NCBI GenBank assembly: GCA_963721405.1 | Contig: CAVRJA010000003.1 | Location: 558,001-622,000 of the forward strand | Reading direction: 5' to 3' | DNA length: 64,000 bases | Source of the DNA: JAFNAG01 sp963721405 | GTDB taxonomy: Bacteria > Acidobacteriota > UBA6911 | The notes under the pieces: model-generated | What the model was told of the DNA's origin: nothing | The model's database searches: none | What the model saw: only the letters and a program-made list of their open reading frames with translations | Translations under genes and position numbers: made by a program | Shown: positions 35,422 through 44,582 of the stretch, piece after piece | Layout of the letters: each line of letters begins with the position of its first letter | Numbering within the stretch: the stretch's first letter is position 1

Positions 35422-36831
35422 TTATCCCCTGCGGCCGCGGATCCTCCCCTTTTTCAGGAATCCGTCATAATGGCGCATGATCAGCTGAGACTCGATCTGC
35501 TGAACGGTATCCATCGCCACACCGACGACAATCAGCAACGACGTTCCACCAAAGTAGAAGGTCACGCCCAACCCGGTCGTGATCCAGCTCAAGCCCGCGC
35601 TGGTCAGCCAGTCGTCGAGCTGGAGCCCGATGAATGGCAGCGGCTGGACCTTGAATCCCGTAATCAGAAATTCAGGCAGCAGGCAAACCAGGACCAGGTA
35701 GATGGATCCGGCCGCGGTCAGCCGGCTCAGAATCCGGTCGATATACTCTGCCGTTCTCTTTCCAGGACGAATGCCGGGAATGTAACCGCCGTATTTCCGG
35801 ATGTTGTCCGCCACTTCCATGGGGTTGAAAATGATGCTCACATAGAAGAAACAGAAGAAGATGATTCCGGTGATATACACCAGGTTATACAGGGGCATCC
35901 CCTGTCCGAGCTGCTTGGCGAGCGTTCCGAGAAAACTCTGCGGCCAGACCACCCCCAGGGTGGACGGAATCGAGACGATCGAAGCGGCAAAAATGACCGG
36001 AATCACGCCTCCGGAGTTGACGCGCAGCGGCAAGTGCGTCGCCTGCCCCCCGTAGACGCGGCGGCCGACGACGCGTTTGGCGTACTGGACAGGGATCTTG
36101 CGCTGCCCGCGCTCCACGAAAACGACAGCCGCAACCGTCACGATCATGACCGCGAGCAGGAAAATGACCATGAAGATCGACCAGGTCCGCTGCTGCACGT
36201 TCTGAACGATCGCCATGATTGCACTGGGCAAGCCGACGACGATTCCCGCAAAGATGATCAAGCTGATTCCGTTGCCGATCCCGCGTTCCGTGATCTGTTC
36301 GCCTACCCACATGATGAAAGCCGTTCCGGTGGTCAGCGTGATCATGACCATAAAGCGGAATCCCCAGCCCGGATTGAGCACGATCTGCGTGGTGCCGCCG
36401 GACTTTTCCAGCGCAACGGCGGTCATGAAACCCTGGAACAGGGTGAGAACCACAGTCAGATAGCGCGTGTACTGGGTGATCTTCTTACGCCCCAGCTCGC
36501 CTTCCTTGGAGAGTTTTTCGAGGTAAGGAACCACGACGGTCGCCAGCTGCAGGATGATGGACGCCGTGATGTACGGCATGATGCCGAGGGCGAAGATGCT
36601 GAAGCGCCGGAGGTTCCCGCCGGAAAACACATCCAGGAAACCGAAGATGGTCCCCGATTGGGACGCGAAGAGGGCTTCGAGGGCCTCGTGGTTGATGCCG
36701 GGCGTCGGGATCCAGGCCCCGAACCGGTAGACCGCGAGCAGCCCCAGCATGAACAGCACCCGCTTGCGCAGGTCCGGGATGCTGAAGATGTTGATTATTG
36801 AACTGAAAAACGGACTTCTGTCATCTGGCAT
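35422..36831 (-). CDS. secY: Protein translocase subunit SecY
   Basis: 469 residues with ten membrane helices. IFSIPDLRKRVLFMLGLLAV starts helix 1, FSGGNLRRFSIFALGIMPYI is the plug/TM2 region, and ERGQRKIPVQYAKRVVGRR is the cytoplasmic loop that contacts SecA and the ribosome. It forms the protein-export channel with SecE and SecG. It follows rplO in the spc operon. Confidence 0.98.
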   Translation of the reverse strand: MPDDRSPFFSSIINIFSIPDLRKRVLFMLGLLAVYRFGAWIPTPGINHEALEALFASQSGTIFGFLDVFSGGNLRRFSIFALGIMPYITASIILQLATVVVPYLEKLSKEGELGRKKITQYTRYLTVVLTLFQGFMTAVALEKSGGTTQIVLNPGWGFRFMVMITLTTGTAFIMWVGEQITERGIGNGISLIIFAGIVVGLPSAIMAIVQNVQQRTWSIFMVIFLLAVMIVTVAAVVFVERGQRKIPVQYAKRVVGRRVYGGQATHLPLRVNSGGVIPVIFAASIVSIPSTLGVVWPQSFLGTLAKQLGQGMPLYNLVYITGIIFFCFFYVSIIFNPMEVADNIRKYGGYIPGIRPGKRTAEYIDRILSRLTAAGSIYLVLVCLLPEFLITGFKVQPLPFIGLQLDDWLTSAGLSWITTGLGVTFYFGGTSLLIVVGVAMDTVQQIESQLIMRHYDGFLKKGRIRGRRG

Positions 36832-36850
36832 TGTTTTTCAACCATCCGGC

Positions 36851-37327
36851 CTACGCCGAAGTTTTGATCTGACTGGCGATCATCTCGACCGTACCGCCAG
36901 CTTTCTGGATTTTTTCCGAAGCGCTCTTGCTGATTTTGTTCGTTCGGACATGCAGGGCATGCTGCAACTCGCCCGAACCGAGGATCTTAATGCCGTCCCT
37001 TAACTTCCGGACAATCCCCTTCTCCAGGAGGATCTCCGGGGTGACGCTGGCACCCGCTTCAAACCGGGCGAGGTCTTTGAGATTCACGGCCGCGTACTCT
37101 TTGCGGAATATGTTGTGGAAACCGCGTTTGGGCAGGCGCCGGTGAAGGGGCATCTGGCCGCCCTCAAAACTGGGGCGGATCGAGGTCCCGGAACGGGACT
37201 TCTGCCCATTGTAGCCGCGCGTCGAGGTCTTGCTGTGGCCGGTTCCGATGCCACGCCCCACGCGTTTCGATTTGCGGTTCGCGCCCCGCGCCGGCGACAG
37301 ACTATTCAATGTCAGTGCCATCGTCAT
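36851..37327 (-). CDS. rplO: 50S ribosomal protein L15
   Basis: 158 residues. LNSLSPARGANRKSKRVGRG and GHSKTSTRGYNGQKSRSG are the Gly-rich N-terminal signature; PEILLEKGIVRKLRDGIKIL is in the C-terminal domain. It lies between rpmD and secY. Confidence 0.98.
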   Translation of the reverse strand: MTMALTLNSLSPARGANRKSKRVGRGIGTGHSKTSTRGYNGQKSRSGTSIRPSFEGGQMPLHRRLPKRGFHNIFRKEYAAVNLKDLARFEAGASVTPEILLEKGIVRKLRDGIKILGSGELQHALHVRTNKISKSASEKIQKAGGTVEMIASQIKTSA

Positions 37328-37332
37328 TAATC

Positions 37333-37548
37333 CTATTCCGAGTCCAGAATCCTGACCAGGTGGGGCACATTGGCCACCATCCCGCGAACGGCGGGGGTAT
37401 CCACACGGGTCACGACTTGATTGAGTCGCTTGAAACCAAGGCTCTTGATGATCAGCTTGTGTTTGCCGGGAGTTGCAATGGCGCTCCGGACATATTTGAT
37501 CCGCAGCATTGCACCCTCGCCGGATCCTTGTTCCTTCTTGCCTGCCAT
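37333..37548 (-). CDS. rpmD: 50S ribosomal protein L30
   Basis: 71 residues. The core LRIKYVRSAIATPGKHKLII and RVDTPAVRGMVANVPHLVRI match L30. About 13 residues precede the usual start; an internal ATG gives MLRIKYVRS. It lies 2 bases after rpsE. Confidence 0.95.
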   Translation of the reverse strand: MAGKKEQGSGEGAMLRIKYVRSAIATPGKHKLIIKSLGFKRLNQVVTRVDTPAVRGMVANVPHLVRILDSE

Positions 37549-37550
37549 AA

Positions 37551-38045
37551 TTATATTTCCTCGACCTGCTTGCCCCGCAGCTTGGCGACCTCGGCCGCTT
37601 CCCGCAGGTTTTTCAACCCATCGAAGGTCGCTTTTACCACGTTATGAGGGTTGGTGCTGCCGAGCGACTTGGTCAGAATGTTGGAGATGCCCGCCGACTG
37701 CACGACCGCGCGCACAGGCCCGCCGGCGATCACGCCGGTGCCGTCGGAGGCGGGCTTGAGCATCACCCTGCCGGCACCGTAGCGGCCCACGATCGCGTGG
37801 GGAATCGTGCGCCCCTTCAGGGGGATCCGGATCATGTTCTTTCGCGCCTGCTCGACGCCTTTCTTGATGGCCTGTGGGACTTCCTTCGCTTTCCCCATGC
37901 CATAACCGACCAGGCCGTTCTGGTCTCCCACGACAACCAAGGCGCTGAAGCTCAAGTTCTTGCCGCCCTTCACCACTTTGGTGACGCGGTTGATGGACAC
38001 AACCTGGTCCTTCAACTCCTGGCCACTGACATCGATCTTATCCAA
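37551..38045 (-). CDS. rpsE: 30S ribosomal protein S5
   Basis: 164 residues. The double-stranded RNA-binding part is VVSINRVTKVVKGGKNLSFS; the C-terminal S5 fold has VMLKPASDGTGVIAGGPVRA. It helps decoding accuracy and mRNA unwinding at the entry site. Confidence 0.98.
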   Translation of the reverse strand: MDKIDVSGQELKDQVVSINRVTKVVKGGKNLSFSALVVVGDQNGLVGYGMGKAKEVPQAIKKGVEQARKNMIRIPLKGRTIPHAIVGRYGAGRVMLKPASDGTGVIAGGPVRAVVQSAGISNILTKSLGSTNPHNVVKATFDGLKNLREAAEVAKLRGKQVEEI

Positions 38046-38053
38046 GCTTCCTC

Positions 38054-38422
38054 CTAAAACTTTAATCCGCTTTCGCGGGCCGCCTCGGCCAATGCCTTGA
38101 CGCGGCCGTGGTAGAGGTATCCGCCGCGATCGAAGACGACCGCTTCGATTCCCTTTGCCTTGGCGCGCTCGGCAATCACCTTGCCGACGAGCCTGGCCGC
38201 TCCGATGTTGCCGGCTTTCTTCTGGTCGCCGATCACCTCGGTCTCGAGCGTGGAAGCGGCGACCAGCGTCTTTCTTTCCAGATCATCGACGACCTGGGCG
38301 TAGATGTGCGCCAGGCTCCGGAAGACGCACAGTCGCGGACGTTTTCCGCTGCCGGAAAGCTTCCGGCGAATTCTTGCGTGAATCCTGGCGCGCTCCCCGG
38401 CGCGGTCAATGGAAGTGATCAT
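38054..38422 (-). CDS. rplR: 50S ribosomal protein L18
   Basis: 122 residues. RPRLCVFRSLAHIYAQVVDD and FDRGGYLYHGRVKALAEAAR are signatures. It binds 5S rRNA. Its start overlaps the rplF stop by a single base. Confidence 0.98.
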   Translation of the reverse strand: MITSIDRAGERARIHARIRRKLSGSGKRPRLCVFRSLAHIYAQVVDDLERKTLVAASTLETEVIGDQKKAGNIGAARLVGKVIAERAKAKGIEAVVFDRGGYLYHGRVKALAEAARESGLKF

Positions 38423-38982
38423 TATGCACCCTTCTTTCCGACCTTGAGCCGGACCGTCTCGTTGCTGTAGCGGACCCCTTTGCCCTTGTAGGCATCCGGC
38501 TCGCGCAGCGAGCGGATGTCGGCGGCGACCTGCCCCACCAATTGCCGGTCGGCGCCCATGACGGTCACGGTCGCGACATAGTTCTGGATGGATCGCGGCT
38601 GGCGATCCACTTTGATCGAGATCCCGTCGGGGATCGGGAATTCAATCGGATGCGAATAACCCAGGCTGAAGGTGACCGCCTTGGCCTTGGCTTCCGCTTT
38701 GAACCCGATGCCGACGATGTCGAGAGTCTTGGAGAAACCCTCGGTCACGCCGCGGATATTGTTGGCGGCCAGCGCCCGCGCCAGCCCGTGATAGGCAGGC
38801 AGCGGCTTCTCGTCCGAATCCCGGGTCGCCACGAGCACGTCGCCTTCAACCTTGAAGTGAATTCCGGGCGGAATGGGACTGTTGAGTTTCGTCTTTTTGT
38901 GCTCGACTTCCAGCATCCCGTCGTTGACGGCAATCTTGACGCCGCTGGGTATCTTGATAGGTTTTTTGCCAACTCGCGACAT
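38422..38982 (-). CDS. rplF: 50S ribosomal protein L6
   Basis: 186 residues. MSRVGKKPIKIPSGVKIAVN starts the first of two L6 repeats; the C-terminal signature is RSLREPDAYKGKGVRYSNE. It lies near the factor-binding site of the 50S subunit. Confidence 0.98.
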   Translation of the reverse strand: MSRVGKKPIKIPSGVKIAVNDGMLEVEHKKTKLNSPIPPGIHFKVEGDVLVATRDSDEKPLPAYHGLARALAANNIRGVTEGFSKTLDIVGIGFKAEAKAKAVTFSLGYSHPIEFPIPDGISIKVDRQPRSIQNYVATVTVMGADRQLVGQVAADIRSLREPDAYKGKGVRYSNETVRLKVGKKGA

Positions 38983-39018
38983 AACGCACCTTTACAGTAG
39001 CAATCCAATCCCTGGTTC

Positions 39019-39417
39019 TCAGCTGATCGTGCACAGCACTTCGCCGCCGAGCCCCTTTTCCTGAGCCTGCTTTCCGGTAAACAAGCCCCGCGACGTCGAC
39101 ACGATGCACACACCCATGCCGCCGAGCACCGTGGGCATGCGGTTCTTGTCCGCATAGACGCGGCAGCCGGGCCGGCTCACTCTGGCAAGGAAGCTGATCA
39201 CCGGCACCTTTCCCGGTGCGTACCGGAGGTGCACGCGGATAGTCCCCTGCTTGCTCTCGCTCGAAACCGTGTAGTTGGAAACGTAGCCCTCCTCTTTGAG
39301 GATCCGGATGATCTCCAACTTCATCTTCGACGACGGGATGTCGACCGTCTCGTGCTTCGAAGCGATGGCGTTTCGGATCCGGGTGAGAAGATCGGCGATC
39401 GGATCGGTCATAGTCAT
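39019..39417 (-). CDS. rpsH: 30S ribosomal protein S8
   Basis: 132 residues. MTDPIADLLTRIRNAIASKH and the C-terminal GVCIVSTSRGLFTGKQAQEK are diagnostic. It binds 16S rRNA centrally and represses the spc operon in E. coli. GGAG lies 10 bases before ATG 39417; ATG 39411 is the alternative. Confidence 0.97.
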   Translation of the reverse strand: MTMTDPIADLLTRIRNAIASKHETVDIPSSKMKLEIIRILKEEGYVSNYTVSSESKQGTIRVHLRYAPGKVPVISFLARVSRPGCRVYADKNRMPTVLGGMGVCIVSTSRGLFTGKQAQEKGLGGEVLCTIS

Positions 39418-39495
39418 AGATTCAAATCTCCAGCCAGGGCCGGCCGCCCGCACCAGGTGTCTCAACTCCGGATGCGAGGGCCTGCCGCTCTCTTT

Positions 39496-39681
39496 CTACC
39501 AGCTCGACTTGGTGACTCCCGGAATCTCGCCCGACAGCGCCAGATTCCTGAAGCAGATGCGACAGAGCTGGAATTTTCTGTAGCAGCCGCGGGGACGCCC
39601 GCAGCGCTGACAGCGATTATGAGCGCGCACCTTGAATTTCGGTTCCTGCCTGGCCTTGGCCCTCAAGCACGTTTTTGCCAC
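39496..39681 (-). CDS. rpsN: 30S ribosomal protein S14, zinc type
   Basis: 61 residues. The start is GTG 39681, with AAGGAG just upstream. RCQRCGRPRGCYRKFQLCRI carries the C-x2-C ... C-x2-C zinc ribbon of the short S14 form. The end GEIPGVTKSSW is typical. Confidence 0.97.
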   Translation of the reverse strand: MAKTCLRAKARQEPKFKVRAHNRCQRCGRPRGCYRKFQLCRICFRNLALSGEIPGVTKSSW

Positions 39682-39720
39682 AATCACTCCTTAGGCAGCG
39701 CGCTGCCCGGTTTCATAAGA

Positions 39721-40269
39721 CTACTGTTCTTTCTTTGCAAACGGCATTCCCATCAGGGTCAGCAACGCAAGGGCCTCATCATCGGACCCGGCGGTGGTCA
39801 CGATCGTGATGTTCATGCCGCGCGCCTTGTCGACCTTCCCGTAATCGATTTCGGGAAAGATCAACTGGTCACGCAATCCCAGGGTGTAGTTTCCCCGTCC
39901 GTCGAAGGAACGCGTCGACACCCCGCGGAAGTCGCGGACGCGGGGGAGCGCAATATTGACAAGCCGGTCCAGGAACTCGTACATGCGGTCGCCGCGCAAA
40001 GTCACCGTGACGCCGATCGGCATTCCCTGGCGCAGCTTGAATGCCGCGATGGACTTCTTGGCCTTGGTGATCACCGGCCGCTGTCCTGTGACGGCAGCCA
40101 CTTCCTCGGCCGCCGTGTCGAGGATCTTGGCGTTGGCGATCGCTTCACCCAGGCCCATGTTCACATTGATTTTCACCAGCCGGGGCACTGCCATCACGTT
40201 GTTGTAGTTGAACTGCCGCGTAAGGGCAGGGACCGCATCTTTTTTGTAGAACTCACGCAATCTACTCAT
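39721..40269 (-). CDS. rplE: 50S ribosomal protein L5
   Basis: 182 residues. VPRLVKINVNMGLGEAIANA and IDYGKVDKARGMNITIVTTA are signatures. It binds 5S rRNA and contacts the P-site tRNA. It sits between rplX and rpsN. Confidence 0.98.
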   Translation of the reverse strand: MSRLREFYKKDAVPALTRQFNYNNVMAVPRLVKINVNMGLGEAIANAKILDTAAEEVAAVTGQRPVITKAKKSIAAFKLRQGMPIGVTVTLRGDRMYEFLDRLVNIALPRVRDFRGVSTRSFDGRGNYTLGLRDQLIFPEIDYGKVDKARGMNITIVTTAGSDDEALALLTLMGMPFAKKEQ

Positions 40270-40283
40270 GACTGGATAGGCCC

Positions 40284-40610
40284 TTATTCATCCATAAACT
40301 CGTTGCACTTCTTGCAAACCCTGGCCTTGCGTCCGCCCTGCAGTTCGGTGAAACCGACGCGGGCGCGCTTGTTGCAGCGCTTGCACAGCACCATCAGGTT
40401 CGACAGGTGGATGGACGCTTCCTTGGGAAGGATGCCTCCCTTGACGTTCCTCTGCGGATTCGGACGGGTGTGTTTCTGAATGAAATTCAGACCTTCCACA
40501 ATCGCCCGGCTCTTGGCCGGGTAGACCTTGAGCACTTTGCCCGTCTTGCCACGATCCTTGCCCGTCAGCACGTAAACCTGATCGTTCTTCTTGATATGTA
40601 CTCTGTACAT
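40284..40610 (-). CDS. rplX: 50S ribosomal protein L24
   Basis: 108 residues. VHIKKNDQVYVLTGKDRGKT is the KOW motif. The C-terminus has VLCKRCNKRARVGF and RVCKKCNEF, a zinc-ribbon-like set of four cysteines. It starts 50S assembly. Confidence 0.97.
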   Translation of the reverse strand: MYRVHIKKNDQVYVLTGKDRGKTGKVLKVYPAKSRAIVEGLNFIQKHTRPNPQRNVKGGILPKEASIHLSNLMVLCKRCNKRARVGFTELQGGRKARVCKKCNEFMDE

Positions 40611-40636
40611 TGGTTCCGATCCTCGCTCAACCGCCG

Positions 40637-41005
40637 CTAGATCACTTCCGGAGCCAGCGACACGATCTTCAGAAAATTCTTATCCCTGAGTTCGCGGCTG
40701 ACGGGACCGAACACACGGGTCCCGATCGGCTCTTTCTGATCGTTGATGAGCACCGCCGCGTTGTCGTCGAAGCGGATGTAAGTCCCGTCCTTGCGCCGGT
40801 GTTCCTTTTTGGTGCGCACGACCACGGCCTTGACGACCTGGCCTTTTTTGACCGTGCCGTCCGGAGAAGCCTCCTTGACGTTCGCAGTGATGATGTCTCC
40901 CAGGGTGGCGATGTGCCCGACCTGGTTGCCAAGCGGCAGAATGCAGGAGATCTTCCTGGCTCCCGAATTGTCCGCCACTTCCAAGATAGTTCGCATCTGA
41001 ATCAT
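40637..41005 (-). CDS. rplN: 50S ribosomal protein L14
   Basis: 122 residues. MIQMRTILEVADNSGARKIS and RDKNFLKIVSLAPEVI are the standard ends. It contacts the 30S subunit at bridge B8 and binds the silencing factor RsfS. Confidence 0.98.
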   Translation of the reverse strand: MIQMRTILEVADNSGARKISCILPLGNQVGHIATLGDIITANVKEASPDGTVKKGQVVKAVVVRTKKEHRRKDGTYIRFDDNAAVLINDQKEPIGTRVFGPVSRELRDKNFLKIVSLAPEVI

Positions 41006-41083
41006 GGCTGCTTTACCTCAACAGTTGCTGCGGCGTTGTCCGCCTCCCGGGTCCATAAGACTCCCAACCCGGAATCCGCCGGC

Positions 41084-41356
41084 CTAAGTGGCTTTGGAAA
41101 GGATCTCCGTCACACGCCACCTCTTTCGTGCACTCATGGGGCGCGTCTCCATGATGCGGACCCGGTCCCCCACGCCGCAGGCGCCGTTCTCATCATGGGC
41201 CAGGAACTTCGATGTCTTGCGCAGCGTCTTCTTGTAGAGCGGGTGCCGGACCAGCCTGTCGACCGCAACGGTCACGGTCTTCTGCATTGCCGTGCTGGTG
41301 ACGACTCCCACCTGGCTGTTCCGGATCCCCCGGTTTTTCTGCTCGGCACTCATCAT
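41084..41356 (-). CDS. rpsQ: 30S ribosomal protein S17
   Basis: 90 residues. VGVVTSTAMQKTVTVAVDRL and RVRIMETRPMSARKRWRV are signatures of the S17 OB fold. The start ATG overlaps the rpmC stop. Confidence 0.98.
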   Translation of the reverse strand: MMSAEQKNRGIRNSQVGVVTSTAMQKTVTVAVDRLVRHPLYKKTLRKTSKFLAHDENGACGVGDRVRIMETRPMSARKRWRVTEILSKAT

Positions 41357-41570
41357 TTCGCTGCCCCTTGCTTCCTGGCCTCTTCCGCCAGTTCCATTTC
41401 ACGGAGAATGGTCTGGATCCGCGCGATGTCCTTGCGCACGCCCCTCACCCGGGAAGCGCTCTCGAGCTGTCCCGTCGCTGCCTGAAAGCGCAGTTTAAAG
41501 AGCTGCTCGCGCAGCGCGGTTTCTTCCAGAACCAGGTCATCCCTGGACATGTCTCTCATCTGGGAAGCTT

Positions 41571-41574
<4 letters not shown>
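41353..41574 (-). CDS. rpmC: 50S ribosomal protein L29
   Basis: 73 residues from ATG 41574 (MKASQMRDMSRDDLVL). LFKLRFQAATGQLESASRVR is the family signature. It lies at the exit tunnel and helps dock SRP and trigger factor. It overlaps rplP and rpsQ by ATGA. Confidence 0.97.
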
Positions 41575-41987
<413 letters not shown>

Positions 41988-42016
41988 CAACATGAACTTC
42001 TACTCCTGCTGACTAA

Positions 42017-42667
42017 TCACCGCCCGAGCTCGGGCTTCTGCATTTCAAACACTTCGCCCTTGTAGATCCACACCTTGACGCCGATCACGCCGTAGGTGGT
42101 ATGGGCTTCGGCAAAACCGTAATCGATGTCGGCGCGGATGGTGTGCAAGGGCAGTTGGCCATGCAGGTACCATTCCGTCCGCGCGATTTCGGCACCGTTC
42201 AGGCGCCCGCCCGTGCGGACCTTGATCCCCTTGGCGCCGAAGCGCAGGGTGCTGTCGACCGCGCGCCGCATGGCGCGCCGGAAAGCGATGCGCTTCTCGA
42301 GCTGCTGCGCGATCCCCTCGGAAACCAGCTGCGCGTCCAGTTCGGGCTTGTTCACTTCCTGGATCTTGAGATTGATGTCGCGGCCGGTAAGCGTCTGCAG
42401 ATCCTTTTTCAGCTTTTCGATCTCGGTCCCCTTTTTGCCCACGATGATGCCGGGGCGCGAGGTGAAAATGATAATCGTAAGCTTGTTGGCGGCCCTCTCG
42501 ACTTCAACGCGCGACACGCCCGCATGGGCGAACTTCTTCTTCAGCATGACCTTCAGACCGAGGTCTTCATGCAGAAGCGCGCCATAGTCCTTGCGCGCGA
42601 ACCAGCGTGAACGCCACGTCCGGTTGATGCCGAGCCTGAAACCGTAAGGATGAACTTTCTGACCCAA
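42017..42667 (-). CDS. rpsC: 30S ribosomal protein S3
   Basis: 216 residues. MGQKVHPYGFRLGINRTWRS starts it; the KH domain holds FTSRPGIIVGKKGTEIEKLK; the C-terminal part has GAKGIKVRTGGRLNGAEIAR. It forms the mRNA entry tunnel. Confidence 0.98.
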   Translation of the reverse strand: MGQKVHPYGFRLGINRTWRSRWFARKDYGALLHEDLGLKVMLKKKFAHAGVSRVEVERAANKLTIIIFTSRPGIIVGKKGTEIEKLKKDLQTLTGRDINLKIQEVNKPELDAQLVSEGIAQQLEKRIAFRRAMRRAVDSTLRFGAKGIKVRTGGRLNGAEIARTEWYLHGQLPLHTIRADIDYGFAEAHTTYGVIGVKVWIYKGEVFEMQKPELGR

Positions 42668-42676
42668 GATGCCTCC

Positions 42677-43030
42677 TTACTCCTCTATGTCCTTGCCCTT
42701 GATGGTAATCGTAATGTGTTTGTAACGGCGCTGCTGCCGGTACGCCCGTCCCATGGGGGCGGGCCGGACCCGGCGCCGGTATTTCGTAGGGCCGGAGTCA
42801 ACCACCGCGCGATGCACGATGAAAGAGTCGACGTCCGCCGTCGCATTTTTCTCCTTGGCGTTCGCCACCGCGGAGAGGAGCACCTTTTCAATCGGATGCG
42901 TGGCGCGCTTCTTCGTGAACCTCAGGATCGCCAGCGCCTCCTGCACCCGCCTGCCGCGAATCAGATCGATCACCAACCGAGCCTTCTGCGGCGATCCCTT
43001 CAGGTATTTTCCAGTCGCCCTTGCTTCCAT
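42677..43030 (-). CDS. rplV: 50S ribosomal protein L22
   Basis: 117 residues. RATGKYLKGSPQKARLVIDL and the extended hairpin RRVRPAPMGRAYRQQRRYKH match L22, which lines the exit tunnel and is a macrolide-resistance site. The 104-base gap upstream to rpsS is unusually long for this operon and holds an inverted repeat. Confidence 0.98.
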   Translation of the reverse strand: MEARATGKYLKGSPQKARLVIDLIRGRRVQEALAILRFTKKRATHPIEKVLLSAVANAKEKNATADVDSFIVHRAVVDSGPTKYRRRVRPAPMGRAYRQQRRYKHITITIKGKDIEE

Positions 43031-43043
43031 ATTTCCTCATCCG

Positions 43044-43129
43044 GATTCGAGATTCGAGATTAGAATCGCATTAGTCCGCCGCCGAATCTCACATTACAAT
43101 CTCGAATTTCGAATTTCGAGTTTCGAATC
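43044..43129. repeat. Inverted TTCGA-word repeat inside the S10 operon
   Basis: The spacer between rpsS and rplV contains GATTCGAGATTCGAGATTAG (43044-43063) and an inverted counterpart at 43107-43129 (AATTTCGAATTTCGAGTTTCG region), about 40 bases apart. Each arm is a short imperfect tandem of a 7-8-base word. On the minus-strand transcript it would form a hairpin between two ribosomal genes. Confidence 0.8.
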
Positions 43130-43134
43130 AAAAT

Positions 43135-43425
43135 CTACGGCTTGACAGCGGTCGCTTTTTCCGCGGCCTTTGTGGTGTGCCCCTTGAAGATGCGCGTCGG
43201 CGCGAATTCTCCCAGCTTATGGCTCACCATGTTCTCGGAGATGTAAATCGGGATGAACTTCTTGCCGTTATGAACCGCAATCGTGGCTCCCACCATCTCC
43301 GGGGTGATAGTCGAGCGTCGCGACCAAGTCTTGATCACCGTCCGGCTGGTTGCTCCGCTGAGCGCACGAACCTTTTTAATCAGGTGATCATCCACGAACG
43401 GTCCTTTTCTCACCGATCTTGCCAT
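43135..43425 (-). CDS. rpsS: 30S ribosomal protein S19
   Basis: 96 residues. MARSVRKGPFVDDHLIKKVR and MVSHKLGEFAPTRIFKGHTT are diagnostic. It forms part of the 30S head with S13. Confidence 0.98.
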   Translation of the reverse strand: MARSVRKGPFVDDHLIKKVRALSGATSRTVIKTWSRRSTITPEMVGATIAVHNGKKFIPIYISENMVSHKLGEFAPTRIFKGHTTKAAEKATAVKP

Positions 43426-43437
43426 ACCGCACTCCGC

Positions 43438-44265
43438 CTATCTCTTGCCCCGGCGCTTGATGATGAAGCGCTGAGTCCTCTTGTTGTTGCGCGTCTTGTA
43501 TCCCTTGGTGGGCAGCCCCCAGGGGCTGACCGGGTGCCTGCCGCCCGATGTCTTCCCTTCGCCCCCGCCGTGCGGGTGATCGATGGGGTTCATGGCCACG
43601 CCGCGGACCGTCGGTCTCCAGCCCATCCAGCGTGACCGTCCTGCCTTGCCGATCGAGACGTTCTCGTGATCCAGGTTCCCGACCTGCCCGACGGTTGCGT
43701 AACAGTCGAGGTGGACCATCCGGGTCTCGCCCGAGGGCATCTTGATCTGCGCGTAGCCGGATTCCTTTGCCAGCAGCTGTGCCGCCACGCCCGCCGCGCG
43801 CGCCATCTGTCCGCCCTTCCCTTTCTTGAGCTCGATGTTGTGCACCATGGTGCCGAGCGGGATGTTCTTCAGCGGCAGCGCGTTGCCGACCAGGATGTCG
43901 GCGCCATCGCCGGCGATCACCGTCGCACCCACATTCAGCCCGTTCGGGGCAAGGATGTAACGCTTTTCGCCGTCTGCATAAGTCAGCAGCGCAATGCGCG
44001 CCGAGCGGTTCGGATCGTATTCGAGCGAGGTGACCTTCGCCGGGATGTCGCGCTTCTCCCTCAGGAAATCGATGACCCGGTACAGCCGCTTGTGCGCCCC
44101 ACCCCGATGCCGGATAGTGAGGTGCCCCTTGTTGTTGCGCCCCGAGATTCGCTTCTTGGATTCCGTCAGTCGCTTCAGCGGCCGGCCGGTGGAGAGATCC
44201 TTGTTGTCAAGGGTCGTCCGGAACCGGATCGCCGGCGAAGTGGGCCTGTATGTCTTGATTGCCAT
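43438..44265 (-). CDS. rplB: 50S ribosomal protein L2
   Basis: 275 residues. GRNNKGHLTIRHRGGAHKRL and the C-terminal GVAMNPIDHPHGGGEGKTSG, with the conserved His needed for peptidyl transfer, are present. Confidence 0.98.
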   Translation of the reverse strand: MAIKTYRPTSPAIRFRTTLDNKDLSTGRPLKRLTESKKRISGRNNKGHLTIRHRGGAHKRLYRVIDFLREKRDIPAKVTSLEYDPNRSARIALLTYADGEKRYILAPNGLNVGATVIAGDGADILVGNALPLKNIPLGTMVHNIELKKGKGGQMARAAGVAAQLLAKESGYAQIKMPSGETRMVHLDCYATVGQVGNLDHENVSIGKAGRSRWMGWRPTVRGVAMNPIDHPHGGGEGKTSGGRHPVSPWGLPTKGYKTRNNKRTQRFIIKRRGKR

Positions 44266-44288
44266 GATTCCAGCTGCTCCCGCCGAGA

Positions 44289-44582
44289 CTAAACCATCTC
44301 GGAGAATTCAAACATCTTCTCGCCCTTCTTCAACGTGACGTACGCCTTCTTCCAGTCGGGCTTGCGGCCGCTGAACCGCCCCTGGCGCCGGATCTTGCCG
44401 TGGCAGTTGGCCGTGCGCACGCTCTCGACCTTCACCTTGAAGATTTGTTCCACCGCATACTTGATGTCGATCTTGTTGGCGTCGCGTGCGACCTTGAAGG
44501 CCAGAGTGTGCAGCTTCTCCTTCTCAAAGGTGCTCTTTTCCGTAATTAACGGCAGTTTCAGGACGCTATGTGCTTGCTTCAT
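44289..44582 (-). CDS. rplW: 50S ribosomal protein L23
   Basis: 97 residues. LPLITEKSTFEKEKLHTLAF and IDIKYAVEQIFKVKVESVRT are signatures. It is at the tunnel exit and docks trigger factor. The start overlaps the rplD stop by ATGA. Confidence 0.97.
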   Translation of the reverse strand: MKQAHSVLKLPLITEKSTFEKEKLHTLAFKVARDANKIDIKYAVEQIFKVKVESVRTANCHGKIRRQGRFSGRKPDWKKAYVTLKKGEKMFEFSEMV

